A DNA stretch of 61,773 bases from Clostridia bacterium (GCA_017467815.1 JAFUKI010000086.1:1-61773); one strand, 5' to 3'; positions 25,115-33,967 are shown, counted from the first letter of the stretch. The notes: a model not told the origin generated them from the letters alone. Translations and numbers: made by a program.

Positions 25115-26968
25115 TTAGTTTTCGCTCTTGTCTTCGAAATCTGCGCTGTAGTAGGTACCGCCTGCGCCTGCGTTGGGGTCGAAGCCTGCACCTGCATTGG
25201 GATCGAAGCCTGCTCCGCCTTCTGCGCCGGGGTTCTGCTGTGCGTACATCTTTTCTGCGATGGGATAGAATGCCTTTTCAAGCGCTTCGGTATCTGCCTT
25301 GATGGCTTCTGTATCTGTTCCCTTTACGGTTTCCTTCAGCTTGTCGATAGCGGCTCTTACAGCGTCCTTGTCTGCATCGGATGCCTTATCACCGATTTCG
25401 GACAGGCTCTTTTCGCTCTGGTAGATGGTGGATTCCGCACGGTTCTTGATTTCGATGAGTTCCTTCTGCTTGCGGTCTTCTTCGGCAAACTTTTCGGCTT
25501 CGTGTACAGCCTTATCAATATCTTCCTTGGACATATTGGTGGAAGAAGTGATGGTGATGTGCTGTTCCTTGCCGGTACCCTTATCGGTTGCGGATACGTT
25601 TACAATACCGTTTGCGTCAATGTCAAAGGTAACTTCGATCTGCGGAACACCTCTGGGTGCGGGCGTGATGCCGTCCAGGATGAATCTGCCGAGGGTGGTG
25701 TTGCCGGCTGCCATGTCGCGTTCACCCTGCAGTACGTGGATCTCTACGGAAGTCTGACCGTCGGCTGCAGTGGAGTATACCTGGCTCTTCTTTACGGGGA
25801 TGGTTGTGTTTCTGTCGATGATGCGGTTGAATACGCCGCCCAGTGTTTCGATACCCAGGGACAGGGGAGTTACATCCAGCAGGAGCAGGTCCTTAACGTC
25901 ACCGCCCAGTACGCCGCCCTGAATAGCAGCACCGAGAGCTACACATTCGTCGGGGTTGATGCCCTTGAAGGGTTCCTTGCCGCAGAAGCTCTTGACTGCT
26001 TCCTGTACAGCGGGAATTCTGGTGGAACCGCCTACCAGCAGTACCTTGTCGATCTGGGAAGCCTGCAGACCTGCGTCACGGAGAACCTGCTTGGCGGGTT
26101 CAATGGTAGCGCGAACCAGGTCAGCGGTCATATCATCAAACATAGCTCTGGTGAGAGTACCGTTGAAGTGCTTGGGACCGGTGGAGTCCGCGGTAATGAA
26201 GGGCAGGTTGATTTCGGAAGTGGTCATACCGGACAGTTCGATCTTTGCCTTTTCCGCAGCGTCCTTCAGTCTCTGCAGCGCCATCTTGTCCTTGCGCAGG
26301 TCGATGCCGCCGTTTTCCTTGGCAAAGGATTCTGCAATCCAGTCCATGATGCGTGCGTCAAAGTCGTCGCCGCCCAGCTTGTTGTTGCCGGCAGTGGCCA
26401 GAACTTCAAATACGCCGTCGGAGATTTCCAGCAGGGATACGTCGAATGTACCGCCGCCCAGGTCGTAGATCATAATGCGCTGTTCGTTTTCCTTATCCAT
26501 ACCGTATGCCAGAGCAGCTGCGGTGGGTTCGTTGATGATACGGAGAACTTCCAGACCGGCGATCTTACCGGCATACTTGGTAGCCTGACGCTGTGCATCG
26601 GAGAAATAAGCAGGAACGGTGATAACCGCCTGTGTAACGGAAGTGCCCAGATATGCTTCTGCGTCTGCCTTCAGCTTCTGCAGGATCATAGCGGAGATTT
26701 CCTGAGGCGTATACTGCTTGTCATCGATAGCAACATTGTAGTTTCTGCCCATTTCACGCTTGATGGACATGATGGTGCGGTCGGGGTTGGTGATTGCCTG
26801 ACGCTTTGCCACCTGACCTACCATACGTTCTCCGGTCTTGGAGAATGCAACAACGGAAGGAGTGGTTCTTGCGCCTTCCGGATTCGGAATAACAGTCGGT
26901 TCGCCGCCTTCAAAAACGGCAACACAAGAGTTGGTTGTACCTAAATCTATGCCAATAATCTTTCACAT
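25115..26968 (-). CDS. dnaK: Chaperone DnaK (Hsp70) with an in-frame TGA at codon 2
   Basis: From 26968 the frame would encode 617 residues: phosphate-1 [12 protein letters not shown] (about residue 4), [16 protein letters not shown], the phosphate-2 block [12 protein letters not shown], adenosine motif [15 protein letters not shown], then the beta-sandwich substrate domain and lid. The C-terminal tail has a repeated GAGFDPNA unit. The ATG at 26968 lies 6 bases after GGAGG (26979-26975), the ideal place, but the next codon (26965-26963) is TGA; close relatives read MGK or MSK here. No ATG, GTG or TTG occurs in frame between it and Met49 (26824), which would lack the ATP phosphate-binding loop. 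So this is either a sequence error, a recent mutation, or an unusual initiation. Confidence 0.9.
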
Positions 26969-27037
26969 AATAAGCCTCCATGCTTTTATATAAATGAATT
27001 TTTACAGTTTTATTTCGTGAATGATCCTTTGTGTATC

Positions 27038-27646
27038 TCAGTTTGCTACCTTTACCATAGCATACCGGATCACTTTTTCGCCGTACATATAGCCGCCCTG
27101 CAGAACTTCCACGATCTCGCCCTCGCCGTATGCTTCATCGTCCACGTGGAGAATAGCATTGTGCAGGTTGGGATCGAAGGTGTCTCCCGGTACGCCGAAG
27201 GGTTTGATGTTCAGCTTTTCCAGGTTTTCCGGCAGTTTATCCAGAATCATTTTGACGCCCTCCGCAAATTGTGCCGGATCCGCGTTGCCGTATTTGGCAG
27301 CATACTGCAGGTTGTCGATTACGGGAAGCAGTCCGGTGAGTGTATCCGTTACCGCATCGCCGTAGGTGTTTTCCTTTTCCTTCTGGGAACGCTTGCGGAA
27401 ATTGTCGTATTCGGCACACAGGCGGAGATACTTGTCATTCAGTTCTTCCGCACGCTTCTGTTCAGCTTCCAGTGCCTTCTTGACTTCTTCCAGTTCCGCC
27501 TTCAGCTTTTTATCCGCTTTCTTATCTTTTTTTCCGTTATCCGCCTCTGCGGCAGGTGTATCCGCCTCTTTGGAAACGGATTCTTCATTTGCCGCCTCCG
27601 TGGGAACCGTTTCTTCGGTCTCCGGCGTCATCTTTTCTTCCGTCAT
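27038..27646 (-). CDS. grpE: Nucleotide exchange factor GrpE
   Basis: The 202-residue protein begins with an acidic, Glu/Thr-rich tail, followed by a long coiled coil (about residues 50-100, Lys/Glu-rich) and the C-terminal beta domain including HVDDEAYGEGEIVEVLQGGY. It releases ADP from DnaK. The ATG at 27646 is preferred because AGGAGA lies 5 bases upstream; the frame extends upstream to 27688 without a ribosome site. It lies between hrcA and dnaK. Confidence 0.95.
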   Translation of the reverse strand: MTEEKMTPETEETVPTEAANEESVSKEADTPAAEADNGKKDKKADKKLKAELEEVKKALEAEQKRAEELNDKYLRLCAEYDNFRKRSQKEKENTYGDAVTDTLTGLLPVIDNLQYAAKYGNADPAQFAEGVKMILDKLPENLEKLNIKPFGVPGDTFDPNLHNAILHVDDEAYGEGEIVEVLQGGYMYGEKVIRYAMVKVAN

Positions 27647-27674
27647 GTTTTCTCCTGTATTTTCTGTTTCTTTT

Positions 27675-28763
27675 TTACTTATTGCCATCCGGCAGTCCGG
27701 GGGTGATATCCCCTTCCGCCAGAATATTGCTTACTCCTTTTGTCAGGCTGTCCACCATGGCAATCACCCGCTTATAGTCCATTCGCGTGGGACCGATAAT
27801 GCCGATTGCGCCAACCGGTATGCCCTGGTGTCGGATGGTTTTGAAGATCAGCGTGGAGTTGTCCATGATCTTCACCAGATTTTCTCTGCCGATATAAATC
27901 TGCACCTTTTCGTCCGCCGACATATTGACGCCGGTTTCCTCGGACAGAATCCGCAGCAGGTCATCCTTTCTTTCAAACAGCGCCAACAGCTCCTTCAGCC
28001 GTTCCATATCGTAATATTCCGGATAGGACAGCAGACGGTTGATCCCGTCAAAGCGTATCTCGCCGCCGTCAAAGGATGTGATCGTTTCGCAGATGCCCTT
28101 CATTACAGGCGCGACCAAGAATTCGTATTCCCCCATCATGGCTTCCATTTCCATAAGCAGGGGCATGGTGAATTCTTCCGCTGTTTTGCCGGTTGCTTTT
28201 TCGTTCAGCACAACGGCAAGGCGAATGCCGGCTTCCTGAGTGACCGGAATCTGGGAACGGATATGCTTGGTTTTGATGGTCTGCCCGATCACCATGATCA
28301 GCACCAATGTACATTCGTCCAGCCGCATCAGTTCGTACCGGTCCACTAAGATCCGCATCTGTCTGGGCTTGAGTGCCATCGCGGTATAGTTGGTCAGCCG
28401 GGATGCCAGCTGCATGGCGCTTTGCAGAATGGTATCCACCTCGACCTGCTTCACTTTCAGCATCTGCTTCAGTTCGGCGATCTCGTTCTGCGTCAGGTTG
28501 TAGCGATCCACCAGAGAATTGACGTAAAACCGATACCCCATTTCCGACGGAATCCGTCCTGCGGATGTGTGAGGCTGTTCCAGGTAGCCCATGTCCTCCA
28601 GCTCCGCCATCTCGTTGCGGATGGTAGCAGACGAATACGCGATCTGCTTGGTCTGCATCAGGAATTTGCTTCCCACCGGTTCCCCGTTCTCAATATGCGC
28701 ATCAATGATCGCTTTGAGAATCAGTTTCTTTCGTTCACTTAAAATGTTGTTATCCTCGTGCAA
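27675..28763 (-). CDS. hrcA: Heat-inducible transcription repressor HrcA
   Basis: The protein (362 residues from TTG) carries the N-terminal winged helix (RKKLILKAIIDAHIENGEPV, then YSSATIRNEMAELEDMGYL with the recognition helix) and the C-terminal regulatory domain ending RMDYKRVIAMVDSLTKGVS. It binds the CIRCE operator found 60 bases upstream and represses this chaperone operon, relieved by heat or unfolded protein through GroEL. The TTG at 28763 is chosen because GAGGAGG lies 8 bases upstream; a longer ATG start at 28814 lacks a ribosome site. Confidence 0.94.
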   Translation of the reverse strand: MHEDNNILSERKKLILKAIIDAHIENGEPVGSKFLMQTKQIAYSSATIRNEMAELEDMGYLEQPHTSAGRIPSEMGYRFYVNSLVDRYNLTQNEIAELKQMLKVKQVEVDTILQSAMQLASRLTNYTAMALKPRQMRILVDRYELMRLDECTLVLIMVIGQTIKTKHIRSQIPVTQEAGIRLAVVLNEKATGKTAEEFTMPLLMEMEAMMGEYEFLVAPVMKGICETITSFDGGEIRFDGINRLLSYPEYYDMERLKELLALFERKDDLLRILSEETGVNMSADEKVQIYIGRENLVKIMDNSTLIFKTIRHQGIPVGAIGIIGPTRMDYKRVIAMVDSLTKGVSNILAEGDITPGLPDGNK

Positions 28764-28821
28764 CCTCTTCACCTCCTCATTTCTTTCGCAAGCGTTTGTG
28801 AGGTTGATTTTCACGCGTGAA

Positions 28822-28848
28822 TTAGCACTGTAATCATGTGAGTGCTAA
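28822..28848. promoter_or_regulatory. CIRCE operator (HrcA binding site)
   Basis: TTAGCACTG, nine bases, GAGTGCTAA: the CIRCE inverted repeat with one mismatch in the left arm (consensus ...ACTC). It sits just upstream of hrcA, making the operon self-regulated. Confidence 0.93.
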
Positions 28849-28856
28849 TTTCTGCA

Positions 28857-28885
28857 ATAAGATTACCATTTTACGGCGCTCAAAT
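28857..28885 (-). promoter_or_regulatory. Possible promoter of the hrcA operon
   Basis: On the minus strand TTGATT, 17 bases, TAATCT lie just upstream of the CIRCE site, so a repressor there would block the start region. The -10 box is weak (3 of 6). Coordinates are approximate. Confidence 0.4.
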
Positions 28886-28928
28886 CAACAGGAATATAAA
28901 TCCTATCCGTTAACAATTCGTGAACACA

Positions 28929-28952
28929 AAAAAAGAGTGCTAAAAACACTCT
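28929..28952 (-). terminator. Terminator downstream of the P-loop gene
   Basis: On the minus strand AGAGTG/CACTCT form a hairpin followed by seven T. A second stem lies upstream at 28968-29000 (CCGTCC/GGACGG). Both precede the hrcA promoter region. Confidence 0.75.
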
Positions 28953-29020
28953 CCAAACACTCTATCTCCGTCCATTTGCCGCAAACCCGCAAACGGACGG
29001 TACGGGATCTGTAAGACCCG

Positions 29021-29527
29021 TTATTTTTTCATCTCCGCAAGGAACTTTCTGCATTCCCGGCGTTTTTTCAGGATCACAACCTTTGTGTCCTCCACCTTTT
29101 CCAGCATGGTGTAATACCTCTGCCTGTTTTTATCCGCCGTACGCCATATGGCTTTCAGAAAGGAAAAATCAAGCCTGCCGGAATATCCCTCCGCCACATT
29201 GGTATGATGCAGACGCGCGCCCCGTAATGTCCGTGAAATCACGCCCAGGACACAGGAAAACTTTGAATAATCCAGAAAAATCACCGTATCGCTTCTGTTC
29301 AGCATACCGTTCAGTGCCCTGCTGTAGTTCCCGTCAATGATCCACCGGTCTTTCGCAATTTCTTCGGCAAGCAGCCTGTCAAAGTCCGCAATGGACAAAC
29401 TCTCCCCTTCACTGTTCCAGTACAGCTTATCCAGATGCAATGCGGGCAGTCCGGTTATATCCGACAGCTTTTTCGCCAACGTAGACTTACCAGCCCCTCT
29501 GGGACCGATAATCATCACTCTCTCCAT
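29021..29527 (-). CDS. P-loop NTPase, FlaR/adenylate-kinase-like
   Basis: The 168-residue protein holds a Walker A loop IIGPRGAGKSTLAKKL (residues 6-21), then LHLDKLYWN and RWIIDGNYSR, the arrangement of the FlaR/topology-modulation family of small kinase-like proteins. Its C-terminal third is basic (KKRRECRKFLAEMKK). The phosphate acceptor is unknown; the name topology modulation protein is historic. The start at 29527 is likely, though no ideal ribosome site is visible and a TTG at 29551 is an alternative. It stands 34 bases past the sortase-substrate gene. Confidence 0.8.
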   Translation of the reverse strand: MERVMIIGPRGAGKSTLAKKLSDITGLPALHLDKLYWNSEGESLSIADFDRLLAEEIAKDRWIIDGNYSRALNGMLNRSDTVIFLDYSKFSCVLGVISRTLRGARLHHTNVAEGYSGRLDFSFLKAIWRTADKNRQRYYTMLEKVEDTKVVILKKRRECRKFLAEMKK

Positions 29528-29561
29528 ACACAATTCAACTTCCTTATACAATATTTTTGTT

Positions 29562-30422
29562 CTATCTGCAATATCTTCGCTTCATAATCAGGAACACACC
29601 GCTGACCGTCAGACAAATCCACAGCCAGTTCTGTTCCCCGGTAGCCGGTGCGTAATAAGGCTCATCCGGTTCTCCGAGATTTCCGTCATTCGCATAGGAA
29701 TCCCCGGCATACACGCCTGTTTTTTCCGTATAGTCCGTGCCGTTTACGATCCACACTTCCTCCACGTCAACATAAGCATTCCGCACACAGAATCCCAGAC
29801 GGCTGTCCGGTACCAGCGCCAGGTCTTCGTTTCTATGTATGCTGCAGCTTTCCTCGCCGGAAATCAGTGTGATGCTGCGTATATCGTTATCCTTTACGGG
29901 GATGACCACATGAACCGCTTCTCCCGCTTCCATTTTCGCAAGGAAAGATTCCGGGAGCACGCCGAGACTTTCTTTCTGCTGATGGGTGTTTTCCACCTCC
30001 ACATTCCCGTTGGTACGGATCCGGAAGCCAAGGACTTCGGACAGGTCTTCACCCGCGCAGGACAGCAGAAAACTGATATATCCGTTTTCCACAACACCTT
30101 CATCACGGGGCGTGAAACGGAAGGTCACTTCGTATGTATAAGTATCGGGAAGGTCTGCTGTCTCCGGCAGAATCGCATATACACGATGGGCGTCGTGACC
30201 GCGGACTGCCAGTGCCGCATCTCTGACCGCCACTTCACCGCCGCTTGTATTGGCGCCTGCCTCAACACCGGCTGCGGATGCGGAAGATATTACGGAAAAA
30301 TCCTGGTGATACAGCACTTCTCCGACGGAATCGGCTGCCCCCGTCCAGATGACACAGGAGTACAGTACCAATAACAGAAATACACCTTTCAGAATGATTC
30401 TGCCCGTCTTACTGCCAGCCAT
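29562..30422 (-). CDS. Putative sortase-anchored surface protein
   Basis: The 286-residue protein has an N-terminal signal segment (about residues 9-30), an extracytoplasmic domain of beta-sandwich type rich in hydrophobic/polar alternation (TYEVTFRFTPRDEG, SLGVLPESFLAKME), and a C-terminal sorting signal: APATGE (258-263), a hydrophobic stretch WLWICLTVSGVFLIM and the basic tail KRRYCR. The first motif position is Ala instead of Leu, a variant used by some class of sortases. It should be covalently linked to the wall; its ligand is unknown. The ATG at 30422 follows AAGGGAG. Confidence 0.8.
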   Translation of the reverse strand: MAGSKTGRIILKGVFLLLVLYSCVIWTGAADSVGEVLYHQDFSVISSASAAGVEAGANTSGGEVAVRDAALAVRGHDAHRVYAILPETADLPDTYTYEVTFRFTPRDEGVVENGYISFLLSCAGEDLSEVLGFRIRTNGNVEVENTHQQKESLGVLPESFLAKMEAGEAVHVVIPVKDNDIRSITLISGEESCSIHRNEDLALVPDSRLGFCVRNAYVDVEEVWIVNGTDYTEKTGVYAGDSYANDGNLGEPDEPYYAPATGEQNWLWICLTVSGVFLIMKRRYCR

Positions 30423-30450
30423 TTTCACCACTCCCTTCCATACCAATATT

Positions 30451-30479
30451 ATTATAATAGCTGCGTCAAATTTCGTCAA
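30451..30479 (-). promoter_or_regulatory. Promoter of the surface-protein gene
   Basis: On the minus strand TTGACG (30479-30474), 17 bases, TATAAT (30456-30451), about 30 bases before the start. Confidence 0.8.
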
Positions 30480-30583
30480 GAGGAATTTTAATTTTTTTCG
30501 GATATTTCTGTCCGTATGCTGGCATTACACCCGCCTTACCCCATCAGTTTATGCGGAAACGGCATTTTCGGTTCCTGTTTTTT

Positions 30584-31273
30584 TCAGACTTCCGCCTGTC
30601 TGTTCCGCATTTTCCGCCAGTTCAGAAAACCGTACAGGTCATTGATAAAGAACATGACAAAACACACAGTCATGGGCAGATAGGACACATTCTCCCGTGC
30701 CGCCAGGATCCACAGGATGATCAATACCACATCATTGGCAGCATACGCCAGTGCATAACCGGGACTTCTGAGAAATGTCAGATAGGACGCCAGAAAACTG
30801 GTGGTTACGGAAACGGTACTGAACAGCAGATTGGCGTTTCCCATGGCTTTCAGGATGAACCAGAATACCGCAGTAACACCGACCGCCAGTACCCACATAC
30901 ATACGATCTGCTTCTTCGTCACCCGGTTCACTTCCACCTCAGCTGAATCCCGGTAAGGATGGCGGTACCAGGAGATGACGGACAGAATGGCAATGGGGGA
31001 AGTCATACACAGGTAGGTGATCATTTCCCCGTAATATCGGAACCAGAAGGAAATAATCCCGTAGAACACCGCAAACACCACGGTCAGCACCTGTCCGATC
31101 ACATACCCCTTGGCGACAAATATCAGAGCTGTAACACCGATCAGGGATGCGGTGAGTGTCAGATAATCCCTCTCCGGCACCAGAAGAAAAGACAGGGTAA
31201 CAACAATGACCGAAACAATCCACAGGATCCGTTCAGAACGGTTCAGATCTTTGAAAGATGACAGTATTTTCAT
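30584..31273 (-). CDS. pnuC: PnuC-family vitamin transporter
   Basis: The 229-residue membrane protein has seven to eight hydrophobic segments and the PnuC-type signature WFRYYGEMITYL and FFINDLYGFLNWRKM near the end. PnuC proteins move nicotinamide riboside, and relatives move thiamine or riboflavin, by facilitated diffusion; the text does not decide which. The start at 31273 follows GGAGG by 5 bases. A strong terminator ends only about 20 bases upstream of this site (see 31294), so expression depends on escape from that hairpin or on read-through. Confidence 0.88.
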   Translation of the reverse strand: MKILSSFKDLNRSERILWIVSVIVVTLSFLLVPERDYLTLTASLIGVTALIFVAKGYVIGQVLTVVFAVFYGIISFWFRYYGEMITYLCMTSPIAILSVISWYRHPYRDSAEVEVNRVTKKQIVCMWVLAVGVTAVFWFILKAMGNANLLFSTVSVTTSFLASYLTFLRSPGYALAYAANDVVLIILWILAARENVSYLPMTVCFVMFFINDLYGFLNWRKMRNRQAEV

Positions 31274-31293
31274 AAAATCCTCCATATTTTCCT

Positions 31294-31350
31294 AAAAAAA
31301 GCATCCGCAGCATATCTTCAAAGACCTAACGATATGCCTGCGAATGCTTG
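31294..31350 (-). terminator. Strong terminator or attenuator directly before pnuC
   Basis: On the minus strand GCATTCGCAGGCATATC and GATATGCTGCGGATGC pair over about 16 base pairs (one bulge, one wobble) and are followed by seven T. It lies 90 bases past the aminotransferase stop and only 20 bases before the pnuC ribosome site. A smaller stem CTGCC/GGTAG lies further upstream in the same leader. Confidence 0.85.
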
Positions 31351-31435
31351 ATCATACATTCTCTACCCGGTGGCAGTATTTTATTTTTATACAGTATACA
31401 GGAAAACGCAATTTTTTGCAGGAGATTTTCCGGAA

Positions 31436-32680
31436 TTATTTTTTCTGAATGGCTTCAAAGGCTTCTCTTGCGATTTCCACAGTTTCCGCGATATCCGCAT
31501 CCGTCAGAGCGGCGTTGATGAAATGGTTGTGGTGGTTGGTGAAGAACACGCCCCTCTTTACACATTCCGCGATCCATGCCTGATGCAGCATCAGTGTGGG
31601 ATCGTCCGCCAGACGCATATAGAACAGGGAGGGAACGCCGGTTACACGGAGATCATAGCCGTAATCCGCCGCAGCTTTTACCAGTCCTCTTTTCAGCTGT
31701 CCGCCTTTGTCAATCAGAATCTGGGGACAGTTCAGCTTCTTCATTTTCTCGATACAGGCAATACCTGCCGCAAAAGGTACGGCGGACATCCAGTAACTGC
31801 CGGTGTAGGACATGGAGGAAATGGTATTCTTCATGAATTCCTTACCGCACAGGGCAGATACGTTATATCCGTTGGCAATCGCCTTGCAGAAACAGATCAG
31901 ATCCGCCTCAAAGCCGAAATAATGGTCGCTGCCCGCCATATCCAGACGGAATCCGGCACGAACATCGTCCACTACCAGTACAGTATCGTTTTCCGTACAC
32001 AGCTTGCGGACCTTCTGCCAGAATCCCTTTGCCGGCAGTTCGTTGTCCATGAAATTGCCATGCATATAAGGCTGGGCAATAACAGCGGCGATTTCGTCCT
32101 TATGTTCCGCAAACACTCTTTCCAGTGCTGCCGCATCGTTCCAGGGGATGTAGATGTTATTGGCCACATCTTCCTCGATGACACCGGCATAATCAATTTT
32201 CTGTGTCCAGGGCGCTACACCATGGTAATAACCCTTGAAGAAAACGATCTTTTTCCGATGGGTGTATGCACGGGATGCCATAATCGCCAGGGTTGTTACA
32301 TCGTTTCCGTTTTTCGCAAAAAATGCCCAGTCCGCGGATTTCACCGTATCTACCAGCAGTTCCGCAAAATCGATCATGACGGTGGAGGGGGAGGTGGTAC
32401 AGTCGCCTTTTTCACGCTGTTTTCTTGCCGCTTCGTCCACATCGGGGTCGTTGTATCCCAAAATATTGGGACCGAAGGCACACATATAGTCGATATACCG
32501 GTGTCCGTCCACGTCCCAGAAATAACTGCCCTTTGCATGGTCGGAAAACAGGGGGAACGCTTCCACGGGAATAAAACAGCCTTCCGCCGGACCCAGATGC
32601 CCGTATACACCGGAGGGAATTACCTTGGCGGCTCTCCTGAACTGCGCCTGACTGTTGGGGTGGGTATAAACTTCATGCAT
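31436..32680 (-). CDS. Class III PLP aminotransferase (glutamate-1-semialdehyde-aminomutase-like)
   Basis: The 414-residue enzyme has SGVYGHLGPAEGCFIP near its start, the PLP-phosphate and aldehyde-contact block KNGNDVTTLAIMASRAYT, the Asp of DDVRAGFRLD that contacts the PLP ring, and the Schiff-base lysine in LICFCKAIANGYNVS (about residue 254). HemL-like proteins isomerise or transaminate amino acids; here the absence of any heme genes nearby argues for a general aminotransferase. The start at 32680 follows AAGGAGGT. It is 13 bases after the SCP2-like gene, with which it forms a pair. Confidence 0.9.
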   Translation of the reverse strand: MHEVYTHPNSQAQFRRAAKVIPSGVYGHLGPAEGCFIPVEAFPLFSDHAKGSYFWDVDGHRYIDYMCAFGPNILGYNDPDVDEAARKQREKGDCTTSPSTVMIDFAELLVDTVKSADWAFFAKNGNDVTTLAIMASRAYTHRKKIVFFKGYYHGVAPWTQKIDYAGVIEEDVANNIYIPWNDAAALERVFAEHKDEIAAVIAQPYMHGNFMDNELPAKGFWQKVRKLCTENDTVLVVDDVRAGFRLDMAGSDHYFGFEADLICFCKAIANGYNVSALCGKEFMKNTISSMSYTGSYWMSAVPFAAGIACIEKMKKLNCPQILIDKGGQLKRGLVKAAADYGYDLRVTGVPSLFYMRLADDPTLMLHQAWIAECVKRGVFFTNHHNHFINAALTDADIAETVEIAREAFEAIQKK

Positions 32681-32693
32681 GATCATTACCTCC

Positions 32694-33449
32694 TTATGCA
32701 AGATACAGAGCAACTCTGTCCAGAATCCGATTCACGTTGTCCACCTGGGATACCATGCCGCCGATTCTGACACCGCCGAGTCCTACTGTGGCAACGCTGT
32801 TGATTTTGCCGTCAAACAGATCCCTCGCCGTTTCCATATCGGCAAAGGTCATATAGGATGTAAACTTTTCCGGTACTTTTTTACTGTAGCCGAGATGATG
32901 ATTTTTGCAGAGAATGGCAGCAGAAGGACCGTTTTCGATGGCCATTTTCACCGCGCCGTCCGTAATGTAGGATGCGCTTGCCATACCAACTTTATCATGA
33001 TTGCCGATCTGCACGATGGCTCTGGCAATAACACCGAACATCAGTGTGGTACTGCGCTTTTTGAATTCCGCATCTGCCAGGTCTTCTTCGCTCGGACGGA
33101 GGTATTGAGACAGCAGGTCGGTGATTTTCATGAATTTTTTCAGCAGAAACGGCAGATGCGTGAACCCTCTTGACGGGATGGGGGTTACGGTTCCGTCGAT
33201 CATACCGTTGAATTTTTCGGGACTTCCCAGAGGCAGCTTGATCGCACAGTCCTCACAGCCTTCCTTCATGACACAGTGTCCGGATGCAAAGGTCAGTGTG
33301 GCGCTCGGTCCGCCCTTTACCGCGATCCCCACGGAACAGGCGGATTTGCCCAAAATGGTTTTTGCCTCCGGCACGATCTCCATCAGTGTGGGGATCGCCC
33401 CCAGAACGGCAAACATATTGATATATGCCAGTGTTTTTGCGTCTCTCAT
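32694..33449 (-). CDS. Tandem SCP2-like domain protein
   Basis: The 251-residue protein looks like two copies of a sterol-carrier-protein-2-type fold: the first contains IAVKGGPSATLTFASGHCVM (residues about 34-55) and the second SAILCKNHHLGYSKKVPEKF. The shared order beta, beta, then FADMETARDLFDGKINS, ending IGGMVSQVDNVNRILDRVAL, is typical of an uncharacterised Clostridia family. It probably binds a hydrophobic ligand. It is co-transcribed with the aminotransferase downstream. Function unknown; the domain call is from memory of the family. Confidence 0.7.
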   Translation of the reverse strand: MRDAKTLAYINMFAVLGAIPTLMEIVPEAKTILGKSACSVGIAVKGGPSATLTFASGHCVMKEGCEDCAIKLPLGSPEKFNGMIDGTVTPIPSRGFTHLPFLLKKFMKITDLLSQYLRPSEEDLADAEFKKRSTTLMFGVIARAIVQIGNHDKVGMASASYITDGAVKMAIENGPSAAILCKNHHLGYSKKVPEKFTSYMTFADMETARDLFDGKINSVATVGLGGVRIGGMVSQVDNVNRILDRVALYLA

Positions 33450-33481
33450 CATGGCACCTCTTTTGTCTGTAATATTGATAT

Positions 33482-33510
33482 AGTATAACAAAAAAACATA
33501 CCCATGTCAA
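33482..33510 (-). promoter_or_regulatory. Promoter of the SCP2-like/aminotransferase pair
   Basis: On the minus strand TTGACA (33510-33505), 17 bases, TATACT (33487-33482). Confidence 0.85.
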
Positions 33511-33541
33511 TTCCACGTCTGTAAAAAATATGTGAAGTGAC

Positions 33542-33581
33542 AAAAAAATACACCTTCGGGGGAGCAAATCCCAAAGGTGTA
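33542..33581 (-). terminator. Terminator of rpsT
   Basis: TACACCTT and AAGGTGTA form the stem, closed further by CCCC/GGGG pairs, followed on the minus strand by seven T. It lies 26 bases past the rpsT stop. Confidence 0.85.
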
Positions 33582-33606
33582 CAGTTTTATGGGTCTTTAT
33601 GTGGTC

Positions 33607-33870
33607 TTACGCCATGTTATTCAGCTTCAGAGTAAATTCGCTCTTCTTGTGAGCTGCATTATTCTTGTGCAGAATATTCTTGGCAACAGCCTGGTCAACC
33701 TTCTTAACAGCTGCTTTGTAAGCGATAACTGCTTCATCCTTGTTGCCGGCTTCTACAGCTGCGTTGAACTTCTTAACGATAGTACGGAGCTGGGTCTTGA
33801 AGATCTTGTTCTGCAGAGTCTTGGTAGCGATAACCTTTACACGCTTCTTTGCGGACTTAATGTTAGGCAT
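33607..33870 (-). CDS. rpsT: 30S ribosomal protein S20
   Basis: The 87-residue basic protein begins MPNIKSAKKRVKVIATKTLQ, the S20 hallmark, and is all-helical and Lys-rich, with VDQAVAKNILHKNNAAHKKS at the C-terminal end. It binds 16S rRNA in the body of the small subunit. The start at 33870 follows AAAGGGAG; an ATG at 33888 upstream has no suitable site. Single gene with its own promoter and terminator. Confidence 0.97.
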   Translation of the reverse strand: MPNIKSAKKRVKVIATKTLQNKIFKTQLRTIVKKFNAAVEAGNKDEAVIAYKAAVKKVDQAVAKNILHKNNAAHKKSEFTLKLNNMA

Positions 33871-33967
33871 AATATTTCTCCCTTTCATTTTTTACGGAAT
33901 GATATCCGAAACAAAGCCTGTCTGCGCCTGAGAGGGTACGCATGCAAGCATTATCATAGACCTATAT

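Noticed and set aside
24791..26944. A 717-codon plus-strand frame opposite dnaK
   Set aside because: Shadow of dnaK; low-complexity Cys/Phe/Gly-rich product and no start signals.
26963..26965. TGA at dnaK codon 2 as evidence for a recoded genetic code
   Set aside because: TGA ends many other genes here (for example 2562, 9911, 36988), so it is a normal stop in this genome.
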